Source: Gemmatimonadota bacterium (GTDB taxonomy: Bacteria > Gemmatimonadota > Gemmatimonadetes > Gemmatimonadales > Gemmatimonadaceae). Taken from it: a stretch of 59,278 bases of DNA. The notes below the pieces were generated by a model. That model ran no database searches, was not told where the DNA came from, and was given only the letters and a program-made list of their open reading frames with translations. The stretch spans positions 1 through 59,278 of the forward strand of contig JAQBPV010000003.1 of the NCBI GenBank assembly GCA_028287345.1, in the 5' to 3' direction. Of the stretch, positions 52,574-59,278 are shown piece after piece (the stretch's first letter is position 1; every line of letters begins with the position of its first letter). The translations under genes were made by a program, and so were the position numbers.

Positions 52574-53374
52574 CTACTTGATCGCCTCAGTGGTGGTCTG
52601 CGCGATCTGCTTGATCGTGATCTCGGTGTTCTGTGCGAGGATCGTGATCTTGAGGTTCACGTCATCCGTGTTGGTGCCGCCGAGGTATACGCCCTTTGGC
52701 GTGAGGAAGAATGCTCCGGTGCTGGTGCCGACCGTCTCCATCGTCACCGGCGTGTTCTGCATGGTGCCGCTGCCGGCCGCCTTCACGTTCGCGATCCGCT
52801 GGACGCGCAATGCCCTCTGGCCACCGATCGTCGTATCGCCAGCGACCCTGTAGTTCGTCACGCTCGTGCGCTCCAGGTCCATGCCCTGTTGGTTCAGCTT
52901 GCCGGACACGGTGTCGGCCCACGTCATTCCCGTCGCGAGGTTGGCGCGATATTGGGGCAGGATGTGCGACACGCCTTCCGTGATCTGCGCCAGCGCCGGA
53001 TCAACGGCACCGTCGACCGCCTTCGTGCTATAGAACTTGCCGGTGGGCGAGACCAGCGAGACCCAATGCCTTCCGACGAGCTTACTCACGTCGGGCGCGG
53101 GCCCAGAGCTCTTGAGCGCGATGGAATCGATGGTGATCGTTGCCATCACCGTGTCCTTCGCGTGCTTCATCAGGTTCACGGTGACCTGCTGCTGCAGGCC
53201 CACCTCGAAATTGCCCGTCGCCATTGGGCTCGACTGCGTGCCCTTGGTCATGGTCGAGATGCGATACCTGGTCGTGCCGGCCGCGTACTCCACGCCCTGA
53301 GCGCTCAACGGCGCGGCGGCAAAGGGAGCGGCAATGAGAAGCGCCATCGACAGGCGCGCGGAACCTACGGACAT
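52574..53374 (-). CDS. Secreted beta-rich protein, uncharacterised
   Basis: 266 residues from ATG 53374 with a signal peptide ending LSAQ. The mature part is beta-strand-rich with few Cys: VEYAAGTTRYRISTMTKG, QQVTVNLMKHAKDTVMATI, TTIGGQRALRVQRIANVKA and VNLKITILAQNTEITIK. The pattern of long alternating strands fits a lipocalin or LolA-like fold, or the DUF6263 type; I cannot assign it. Divergent from the dUTPase-like gene. Confidence 0.65.
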   Translation of the reverse strand: MSVGSARLSMALLIAAPFAAAPLSAQGVEYAAGTTRYRISTMTKGTQSSPMATGNFEVGLQQQVTVNLMKHAKDTVMATITIDSIALKSSGPAPDVSKLVGRHWVSLVSPTGKFYSTKAVDGAVDPALAQITEGVSHILPQYRANLATGMTWADTVSGKLNQQGMDLERTSVTNYRVAGDTTIGGQRALRVQRIANVKAAGSGTMQNTPVTMETVGTSTGAFFLTPKGVYLGGTNTDDVNLKITILAQNTEITIKQIAQTTTEAIK

Positions 53375-53534
53375 GAGGCGAAGGACTCCTGATTGGCGAG
53401 GAAAGGGCGCGACCTATGTGTTGGCGCCTCAGTGTATACGCGTCGAAAACCCAAAGGTTACTCGCTGAGCACGCATGAGTTTTTCTATCGCCAGCCGAGT
53501 CCGCATGTTGTGTGTTTCACGCTAGTTTCCGCTC

Positions 53535-54101
53535 GTGATCTCACACACATCAACCACGAAGATGACCGATCCGCTCAACGGGACTGAACTTTCTGCACTC
53601 GATGCGGTGATCGAGCGACTGCACAACGACGTCGTCATTCCTGCTCGCGCGACGGCGGGCTCTGCCGGCTACGATCTGCGTGCCTACCTGCGCGGACGCA
53701 CAGTGAAGCTGTCGGACGGCATCGCTCAGCGAGAGCTCGCTGCGGACCTCGGAGGTGACGACTGGGGCATCACGCTTGGTCCGGCCGAGATGGCGCTCAT
53801 ACCGCTCGGTTTCCGTACGCGGCTTCCGCATGGGGTCGAGGCACAGGTGCGTCCTCGCAGCGGTCAAGCGTTCAAGCACGCGCTCACCATCCCCAATGCC
53901 CCCGGTACCGTCGACGCCGACTACGCAGAAGAGTGGATGGTAATCGTGCGCAACGATGCGCCCGTAGCGCGACGGATCTTGCATGGCGAGCGCATCGCAC
54001 AGGTCGTGTTCGCACGCTTTCTGCCCGTCGTACTGACGGAAGCACAGGTCTCACGCACCACGGAGCGCGCTGGCGGCTTTGGCAGCACCGGACGCAACTG
54101 A
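53535..54101 (+). CDS. dUTP diphosphatase-like protein, trimeric type
   Basis: 188 residues from GTG 53535; ATG 53562 (179 residues) is an alternative. Trimeric dUTPase motifs in order: AGSAGYDLRAY (I), VRPRSGQAFKHAL (II), NAPGTVDADYAEEWMV (III), GERIAQVVFARF (IV) and ERAGGFGSTG (V). In classic dUTPase motif III is GVIDxDYRGE; here the Asp and Tyr remain but RG is AE, so activity on dUTP or a related dCTP-type substrate is likely, with uncertain specificity. An insert of about 25 residues (LSDGIAQRELAADLGGDDW) follows motif I. It hydrolyses dUTP to dUMP and pyrophosphate. Confidence 0.88.
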   Translation: MISHTSTTKMTDPLNGTELSALDAVIERLHNDVVIPARATAGSAGYDLRAYLRGRTVKLSDGIAQRELAADLGGDDWGITLGPAEMALIPLGFRTRLPHGVEAQVRPRSGQAFKHALTIPNAPGTVDADYAEEWMVIVRNDAPVARRILHGERIAQVVFARFLPVVLTEAQVSRTTERAGGFGSTGRN

Positions 54102-54168
54102 CGCGGCAAGGAGCTCACGCGCCGATTTCCTGTAGATGGAGCATTCTCATGCAGTCGCCACGCAGCTA

Positions 54169-54205
54169 GAAAAAAGGGCATCCTCGTCACTGCGAGGATG
54201 CCCTT
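54169..54205 (-). terminator. Intrinsic terminator of the PEP-CTERM gene
   Basis: Stem 54174-54186 / 54193-54205, 13 bp perfect, loop 6 nt. On the minus strand it is followed by a TTTTT run (54169-54173), a textbook intrinsic terminator, 26 bp past the stop of the 54231-54857 gene. Confidence 0.88.
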
Positions 54206-54230
54206 CGGATTTGGCGGGTCGGTCTCGTTC

Positions 54231-54857
54231 TTACGCTTTCCGGCGCCGCGCGACTCCGAAGACACCGACCAGGCCCGTCGCGAGGAGCACGGCACTCGCT
54301 GGTTCCGGCGTCGCATAGAACTCACGGAAGGTGAGATCCGCTTCTCCCACGCGAGCGTACAGCGCGGCAGCGCTCGGCGAATTGCCTCGATACATCTCGC
54401 CGTCCGGATAGGCCAGCTGCGGGTTGGCACAGCAGACATATCCGAACCGTGAGCGACTATTGCTCGAGCCGAAATCGAGGAAGTAAGTGGTCCCTGGCGT
54501 CACACTTACAGCATTCCAGAAGACATCCACCCATGCAGAAGTGCCGCCGATCAGCGTATAGGTCTGTGTTCCCGAAGCGATCAGCGTGGCGCCCGGCGCG
54601 TTGGCGATTCCGCCGGACCACAGCTCTGCGGAGAGCAGCGCCGTGAATGCGTCATTGGTGGGGTTCCGCACGAACGCCCCAGCACCGGCGACGTTGCTCT
54701 GGACCGGTATGAAGGTCTGTCCAATTCGATTCGCCGACGCGTTGAAGATCGTTACTGCGGTCTGCGACTGATCAACAAGGAACTGCGCTTCCGCTCCCTG
54801 GACCAGAGGTGCTCCGAACGCGATGACGACGGCTGCAACTCCTGCGCGTAGACGCAT
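54231..54857 (-). CDS. PEP-CTERM sorting-domain protein
   Basis: 208 residues from ATG 54857 with GGAAGAGGG upstream. Signal peptide at the N-terminus (AAVVIAFGAPLVQGAEAQ). The body is beta-rich and Ala/Asn/Ser-rich, with two Cys (YVCCANPQ). The C-terminus is the PEP-CTERM signal: TPEPASAVLLATGLVGVFG then ARRRKA. Such proteins are processed by an exosortase (EpsH/XrtA) and exported to the surface or an extracellular matrix. No exosortase is in the window. A clear terminator follows. A leader-like region lies upstream (55080-55234). Confidence 0.9.
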   Translation of the reverse strand: MRLRAGVAAVVIAFGAPLVQGAEAQFLVDQSQTAVTIFNASANRIGQTFIPVQSNVAGAGAFVRNPTNDAFTALLSAELWSGGIANAPGATLIASGTQTYTLIGGTSAWVDVFWNAVSVTPGTTYFLDFGSSNSRSRFGYVCCANPQLAYPDGEMYRGNSPSAAALYARVGEADLTFREFYATPEPASAVLLATGLVGVFGVARRRKA

Positions 54858-55079
54858 GGGATTCCCTCTTCCAATGTCACTTCGGATAGTCGAGCTTTAC
54901 CTTGGCAAGCAGTTTGCCAGTTCAGACCGCTATCGTCTTAATGTCCAACTCATTGTCAGGACTCCGCTTACAAAAAACGTAACCAAGCGATTATTGGTTT
55001 ATGTCCAAATCTGTGGCACTCGCTCCACACGCTGTGTGGCGAGATCGCAACGGGTGCGAAGCAACACCCGGAAAGCACT

Positions 55080-55234
55080 TGTGGGGCTTGCCGCGACGCC
55101 CGAAGGTCACGACAAGCCCCACAGTACTTGACCGGCGGCACGGGGTCGCTGGTCGTCTAACCGAGTAGAAAGGTTAGATGGTTACGGCGATCCGTGCCGT
55201 ACGATGGTCAGTAGACAATTGATCACCTCCTTTA
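55080..55234 (-). promoter_or_regulatory. Leader-like region: perfect ribosome site, 14-codon ORF and two stem-loops
   Basis: Read on the minus strand: TAAAGGAGGTGATC (55234-55221), fully complementary to the 16S rRNA 3' end consensus, then TTG at 55218 after a 7-nt spacer, an ORF of 14 codons ending at 55174, a 7-bp stem (55156-55162 / 55172-55178) that includes the stop codon, and an 11-bp stem (55080-55090 / 55113-55123). The 54858-55325 gap has no other gene. The downstream gene on this strand is the PEP-CTERM gene, whose start is 223 bp further. Attenuation is inference. On the + strand the same 14-mer reads as an anti-SD sequence. Confidence 0.5.
55174..55218 (-). CDS. Possible 14-residue leader peptide
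   Basis: TTG start, sequence MSTDHRTARIAVTI, TAA stop. The ribosome site (GGAGG at 55226-55230) is at ideal spacing. Its stop codon falls inside a 7-bp stem. The peptide is too short to assign; it may be a regulatory leader. Codon content is not strongly biased. Confidence 0.35.
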   Translation of the reverse strand: MSTDHRTARIAVTI

Positions 55235-55325
55235 TTTCGGGTTCGACATGCGGGCGAACAGAATCTCTTACTCAAATTGTCACGTAGAGTTCCTCGACGC
55301 AAGCGCGCACGGTAAGCTCCCAAAC

Positions 55326-56543
55326 ATGTCCATTCGCAAGCAATTGGCGCGGCTCTCCGCCGCCATCATTCTCTCGTCCTGCGCGCAGCAGCCCGTCGCG
55401 GGAAGCGTCGCTGCGCCCATGGTCGCGGCGCCAGCGTCCTCGAGCGTCGTCCCGTCTATTCCCGACAAGGACTATTGGCTCTTTGCCGCGTCCGAGGGCA
55501 ACGACCAGATCGCGCTGATCAAGTATGGTCCGTCTGGCATCAAGGTCGAGCGCATCAACACCACCGGAATCATGCCCGCCGATGTCGACGGCCCGCACGG
55601 CGTCGCCATGTCGCCGGACGGCCAGTTCTACTACGTCACGACCGCGCATGGCACTCCCTTCGGGTTCCTCTGGAAATACGCGACGAAGAACGATTCCCTC
55701 GCCGGTCGAGTGATGCTCGGCAACTTCCCGGCGACGGCGCACGTCAGTCCCGACGGTGCCTTCGTCTACGTCGTCAATTTCAACCTCCACGGCGAGATGG
55801 TGCCGTCGGACATGTCCGTCGTTGCCGCCGACGAAATGGTCGAGGTTGCGCGTATTCCGACGTGCACCATGCCGCACGGCTCGCGCATCAATCCGCAGGG
55901 CACCAAGCAGTATTCCGGCTGCATGATGGACGATCTTGCCGTCGAGATCGACGCTCGATCGTTCGGCGTGTCGCGCCATTTCCTCCTGACAAAGGGGAAG
56001 GAGATGGGAATGCCCGGCGCTCCAGTGATCAAGAAGGACCCGCACGCGGCGCATGACATGAGCGGCCATGGCATGGAGCCCACCAAGCCCGGCGATATCA
56101 GCTGCTCACCGACGTGGGTGCAGCCCTCGGCAGATGGCAGCAAGATCTTCGTGGCGTGCAACAAGAGCAGCGACATCGTCGAAGTGGACGTCGCCAGTTG
56201 GCAGATGACCCGCCGCATTCCTGCCGGCGACGGCGTGTACAACGTCGCCGTCACGCATGATGGGAAGTACATCGTCACGACGAACAAGCGGGGGAAGTCC
56301 GCGTCCATCATCGACATCGCGTCGGGCCGCGAAGCGGCGCGCGTGCCGACGACGCGACGCGTCGCGTCTGGACTCGCCGTCTCGTCCGATGATCGCTACG
56401 CCTTCGTCACACAGGAGGGGGTTGGATCCGAGCCAGGCGCGGTGGACGTGATCGACCTGCGCTCGCTCACGAAGGTGGCAACGATCGACATCGGACAGCA
56501 GGCGGGTGGCATCGACTTCTGGAAGACCACGGCGCCCCGCTGA
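55326..56543 (+). CDS. YncE-type beta-propeller lipoprotein
   Basis: 405 residues from ATG 55326. Lipoprotein signal with lipobox LSSC. Propeller blades repeat a pattern of VAMSPDGQFYYVTTAHG, AHVSPDGAFVYVVNF, WVQPSADGSKIFVACNK, VAVTHDGKYIVTTNKRGKS and VSSDDRYAFVTQEG, typical of seven-bladed YncE/YVTN-type propellers. An insert (HAAHDMSGHGMEPTKP) near residue 240 is Met/His-rich and may bind copper. Its ligand or partner is unknown. It overlaps the CPBP gene by 1 bp (TGATG). Confidence 0.88.
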   Translation: MSIRKQLARLSAAIILSSCAQQPVAGSVAAPMVAAPASSSVVPSIPDKDYWLFAASEGNDQIALIKYGPSGIKVERINTTGIMPADVDGPHGVAMSPDGQFYYVTTAHGTPFGFLWKYATKNDSLAGRVMLGNFPATAHVSPDGAFVYVVNFNLHGEMVPSDMSVVAADEMVEVARIPTCTMPHGSRINPQGTKQYSGCMMDDLAVEIDARSFGVSRHFLLTKGKEMGMPGAPVIKKDPHAAHDMSGHGMEPTKPGDISCSPTWVQPSADGSKIFVACNKSSDIVEVDVASWQMTRRIPAGDGVYNVAVTHDGKYIVTTNKRGKSASIIDIASGREAARVPTTRRVASGLAVSSDDRYAFVTQEGVGSEPGAVDVIDLRSLTKVATIDIGQQAGGIDFWKTTAPR

Positions 56544-57283
56544 TGGCCGACTCTCTGCGCGGCCCGTTGCGCTCCTATTGGCAGGTCAGTCGCTCACACC
56601 GCTACAGCCTTCTCTTTGCGCTGCCATTGCTGCTGCTGTACGAAGCGCTCGAGGCCATCGCGCCCATGCGCACGAGCGGCGGTGTCATCCGCAACGGCGC
56701 GGACGTCATCCTCACCGGACTGTTCTCGTGGCTGCTCGGCCCGCGCGGACCGATGGTATTCATGGCGCTGGTCATCGGCATCGCGCTCGTTCTCGTCTAC
56801 CGCGACAAGAGCACTGGGCCACTACGTCCGGGAATCTTCGCCGCGATGCTCGTCGAGTCCGTCGTTCTCGCGCTGTTGTTCGGCGTAGTCATCGGCACGG
56901 CGACGATGCAGCTCCTCGGTCCATTGCGTTCCCTGGCCGCCGGTGGAATCGGCGGCACGGTCGTCGAGCGACTTACCCTTTCGCTCGGCGCCGGTCTGTA
57001 TGAGGAGCTGCTGTTCCGCGTCGTCATCGTCGCGCTCATTGCAAACGGCATGCGGCTGCTCGGCATCAGCAAGCTCCCCTCCGGCATCGTCGCGACGATC
57101 GTCGGCGCACTGCTCTTCTCGGCGTTCCACTACGTGGGATCGCTCGGCGAGCCATTCAAGCTCGAGTCATTCGTGTTCCGTTTTCTCGCCGGTCTCGCGT
57201 TCAGCGCGTTGTACCTCACGCGAGGATTCGGAATCACTGCGTGGACGCACGCCCTGTACGACGTGGCCGTACTGGTCTTCTAA
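56543..57283 (+). CDS. CPBP-family intramembrane metalloprotease
   Basis: 246 residues from ATG 56543. Several membrane segments and the CPBP (Abi/Rce1) motifs: LYEELLFRVVIVALI (EExxxR), FSAFHYVGSLG (FxxxH) and WTHALYD (HxxxD). The family includes CAAX-type proteases and bacteriocin immunity proteins; it cleaves inside or near the membrane. Coupled to the preceding propeller lipoprotein. It converges with the 57280 gene, with the stops overlapping by 4 bp. Confidence 0.92.
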   Translation: MADSLRGPLRSYWQVSRSHRYSLLFALPLLLLYEALEAIAPMRTSGGVIRNGADVILTGLFSWLLGPRGPMVFMALVIGIALVLVYRDKSTGPLRPGIFAAMLVESVVLALLFGVVIGTATMQLLGPLRSLAAGGIGGTVVERLTLSLGAGLYEELLFRVVIVALIANGMRLLGISKLPSGIVATIVGALLFSAFHYVGSLGEPFKLESFVFRFLAGLAFSALYLTRGFGITAWTHALYDVAVLVF

Positions 57284-58074
57284 CGGCCTCGCAGCATCGA
57301 GGCGAACAGATCGATCGCGCGCGCATCGCCCGTCTGGCCAAGTGAATAGAGCGCGGCGACACGCACGTCGCGATGAGGATTTGTTTTCGCGATGTCGAGC
57401 AGCTGCGGCACGGGATCCTCGTTCCTCTCTTGCTTGCGCGCGAGCGCGTACACGGCCTCGCGCCTGAGGCCCGCCGCGTCGTCATCGACGCTCTCGCCAG
57501 GCAGTGTTCCGGACGCAGCTCGCGCCATGAGATCAGACGCCCGCCGGCGATAGCGTTGCATGCGCGTGCTATCTCGCGCAGCGACGGCGAGAAGGTCCCA
57601 TCGCGGAAACGAGTCGAGCACCACGAGGGGCATCAGCGCATCGACCGCTGCGCGACCTTCGCCGCCGCGCGCTACGGACTGTAGAAACTCGCCGGCTTCC
57701 CGAGTGGAGACCAGGCCGAGGTCGAGCACCGTGTCGCCGAGTACGGGCAACGGTCCCACCGCGAGCCGCAGCCAACTGGGACTTCCTTCGACCATCCTTA
57801 CGGAGACGCGCATCAACCCTGGCTCGCATGGCGCGAGATGAGTGTCCCACGGCGCATGTGTCAGCAGCAGACCATCGTAGTACCGCGTGCGTGGTCCGCT
57901 CAAGCCGTCCGAGTACGACGTGCTGCCGTCGCCACACGCATCGGGCCGAGCCTTCGCCGAGAAGGCGATGGTGCGCGTTCCGGCGCCGCGCAGGCGTTCA
58001 GCAAGGGGCTTCTGCGCTGTCAGTAACGATGGAAAAACAATGAGCGCGAGTGCGAACCGGGTCGTCGGATACAT
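57280..58074 (-). CDS. HEAT-repeat secreted protein
   Basis: 264 residues from ATG 58074 with a signal peptide ending LLTAQ. Middle region (GLMRVSVRMVEGSPSWLRL) is beta-like. The C-terminal 80 residues carry HEAT repeats: AAGLRREAVYALARKQERN, VPQLLDIAKTNPHRDVRVAALYSLGQTG and IDLFASMLRG. HEAT repeats form a solenoid for protein contacts. It follows the larger HEAT gene by 7 bp, so they form an operon. Confidence 0.85.
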   Translation of the reverse strand: MYPTTRFALALIVFPSLLTAQKPLAERLRGAGTRTIAFSAKARPDACGDGSTSYSDGLSGPRTRYYDGLLLTHAPWDTHLAPCEPGLMRVSVRMVEGSPSWLRLAVGPLPVLGDTVLDLGLVSTREAGEFLQSVARGGEGRAAVDALMPLVVLDSFPRWDLLAVAARDSTRMQRYRRRASDLMARAASGTLPGESVDDDAAGLRREAVYALARKQERNEDPVPQLLDIAKTNPHRDVRVAALYSLGQTGDARAIDLFASMLRGR

Positions 58075-58081
58075 CGCTACC

Positions 58082-59278
58082 TCACTGGCTGAGCAGGTCG
58101 AGCAGGAACTGCTTCACGCGTGGATCCTTGCGCTGTGACAGCCACGAAACCGCTTTCCGGCGCAACTCGGTATTCTTTTCCGCCTTCGCGATGGCGAGCA
58201 GCTTGTCGGTTGCCTCCGTTTCCTTCCGCTGCGCATAGACGTAAAGCATCTGCTCCTGCATCTCCTGCTGTCCGTTGAACTCGTCGTAGAGCGGAAGCAG
58301 ATCCTTCAACTCGAGGGCGTAGGACGGTGATCCAGATGACGAGGGCGTCTGGCCGGCATGGTAGAGCGCCTTCTTGCGAAGCTCGATCTCCTGGCTCTTG
58401 TCCCGGGCAATGCCGAGGAGCCACGAAGTGCGATCGGGCGTGCGCTGATTGGCGAAGCCCTGGATGATCGCCTCACGAATCTCCGGACTTGCCGTCTTGT
58501 TGTACAAGGCGCGCAGGTAGTCGGCTTCGTCTCCCGTGCGACGACCCTGCGAGATGTAGTAGACGGCGCGAACTCGCAGTTCGGTGGGGATGTTGGTCTG
58601 CTCGGCGAACTTGCGCAGAGACAGGCGCGCCGAAGGACTGCGGTGCTGCGAGAGGGCAGAGAGGGCCCTGTCGCGGGTATCGGCGTCGACAGCGGTGAAG
58701 AGAATTGAGTCGAGGGCCTTGGCGGCGCGCTCAGTGTTCACGCTCGACAGATAGCCCACGGCCTCGCGGCGTACCTCGGCGCTTGGATCCGTACTGGCGA
58801 CACGTAGCAGGATGTCAGCGCGCTCTTCTTCCTTGGTCTGCGCGAGCATGTTGACGGCCTTCTTCCGAAGGCGGATGGAGCATTCATCCTTTCGCTCGAG
58901 CAGCTTCTGCAACACCGGAAGCACCTGATCCGGATCCTGTTGCATGATGCCCTCGAGAGCAGCGAGACGCATGTCGTCATCGTCCGTGGGGCAGCGATTT
59001 TCCGACTTGAGTTGCTGGCCGCCAATCGCGATGGTGATGCCCGCCTCAGGATTGCCGCGCTTGGCCTGCTCCGACAGGATGCTCGCTCGTAGCAGCTTCG
59101 CGTCGCTCAATGTGCCCGCCTTCGGATAGCGCGTTGCCTGACGGTCGAGCGCAAGCACCGCCGACTTGAGGTCGTTCGAATTCCCGCTCTTGTAGAGAGC
59201 ATACGCTCGATAGTAGAGCGCGTCGGGAGCGAACTCGGAGTCCGGATATCGGTCGATGACCTGCTGGAAGAGCGTCGC
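58082..59278 (-). CDS. TPR- and HEAT-repeat protein (5' partial)
   Basis: The frame is open past the window edge: the last 40 codons of the window read VIDRYPDSEFAPDALYYRA, a TPR pattern like that of YbgF or BamD, so the start lies outside. Then come several HEAT repeats: VLPVLQKLLERKDECSIRL, ILLRVASTDPSAEVRREAVGYL, TDADTRDRALSALSQ-type, ELRVRAVYYISQGRRTG, EIREAIIQGFANQ and QEMQEQMLYVYAQRK. The combination suggests a secreted or periplasmic scaffold. Coupled to the next HEAT gene. Confidence 0.85.
   Translation of the reverse strand, partial: ATLFQQVIDRYPDSEFAPDALYYRAYALYKSGNSNDLKSAVLALDRQATRYPKAGTLSDAKLLRASILSEQAKRGNPEAGITIAIGGQQLKSENRCPTDDDDMRLAALEGIMQQDPDQVLPVLQKLLERKDECSIRLRKKAVNMLAQTKEEERADILLRVASTDPSAEVRREAVGYLSSVNTERAAKALDSILFTAVDADTRDRALSALSQHRSPSARLSLRKFAEQTNIPTELRVRAVYYISQGRRTGDEADYLRALYNKTASPEIREAIIQGFANQRTPDRTSWLLGIARDKSQEIELRKKALYHAGQTPSSSGSPSYALELKDLLPLYDEFNGQQEMQEQMLYVYAQRKETEATDKLLAIAKAEKNTELRRKAVSWLSQRKDPRVKQFLLDLLSQ

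Noticed and set aside
52076-53392. 438-codon plus-strand open frame
   Set aside because: Shadow of the transglycosylase and of the opposite-strand secreted protein; it runs through a strong terminator.
54823-55131. 102-codon plus-strand ORF in the PEP-CTERM upstream gap
   Set aside because: Starts inside the PEP-CTERM gene on the other strand, has no ribosome site and no domain.
55221-55234. 16S rRNA gene fragment
   Set aside because: The 14 bases match the 16S 3' end, but the sequence before them shows no rRNA similarity; a ribosome site on the other strand explains it better.

Overview
This window is a high-GC bacterial chromosome segment that reads most like a member of the Gemmatimonadota. 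That placement is inferred from the gene mix: many secreted metallopeptidases and amidohydrolases (M14, M19, M20, M56), a BlaI/BlaR1-type pair, an ECF sigma/FecR/STN-TonB receptor set, isoquinoline-oxidoreductase-type molybdenum enzyme subunits, DUF4403 lipoproteins and many small lipoproteins. No rRNA or tRNA gene was seen. There is no phage, conjugation or CRISPR module. It is mostly ordinary chromosome with short unusual stretches.

Layout. 1-2223: the 3' end of a metallophosphoesterase gene, a small secreted Cys/Met/His-containing protein and an outer-membrane barrel. 2245-3081: a compact inverted-repeat element whose two ends are each a palindrome built on the same 18-mer; it encloses a decayed NUMOD4-domain gene. 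3327-7815: a cNMP-binding thioredoxin-reductase-like flavoprotein, then a BlaI repressor/M56 peptidase operon with a well-defined promoter overlapped by two identical operators. 7822-17154: assorted metabolic and secreted enzymes, including a deletion-derived esterase pseudogene. 17354-25731: a giant M14 carboxypeptidase, a hybrid histidine kinase and a two-subunit molybdenum hydroxylase. 25837-32948: lipoproteins, a HAD phosphatase, an SDR, a DUF4403 protein and two overlapping PAP2 genes. 33046-37378: an ECF sigma factor divergent from a FecR anti-sigma and a TonB-dependent receptor. 37438-42184: an Opu-type ABC importer operon with a coiled-coil membrane protein and a fused binding protein-permease, followed by pgm. 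42202-45581: DUF2911, a D-amino-acid PLP enzyme and a PurD-like ATP-grasp enzyme. 45669-50337: a tightly coupled operon of an unknown protein, a SET methyltransferase, an unknown protein, fumarylacetoacetase and a DUF4403 gene interrupted by an in-frame TAG. 50393-59278: LysM protein, lytic transglycosylase, dUTPase-like protein, PEP-CTERM protein, beta-propeller lipoprotein, CPBP protease and two HEAT-repeat proteins, the last running off the end.

The strongest candidates for something undescribed are the hairpin-ended NUMOD4 element (2245-3081), the 55080-55234 leader-like region with an anti-SD-perfect ribosome site and a 14-codon ORF, the M56-DUF4097 fusion receptor with its tandem operators, and the SET methyltransferase operon. 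All gene names rest on motif reading, not on database searches.
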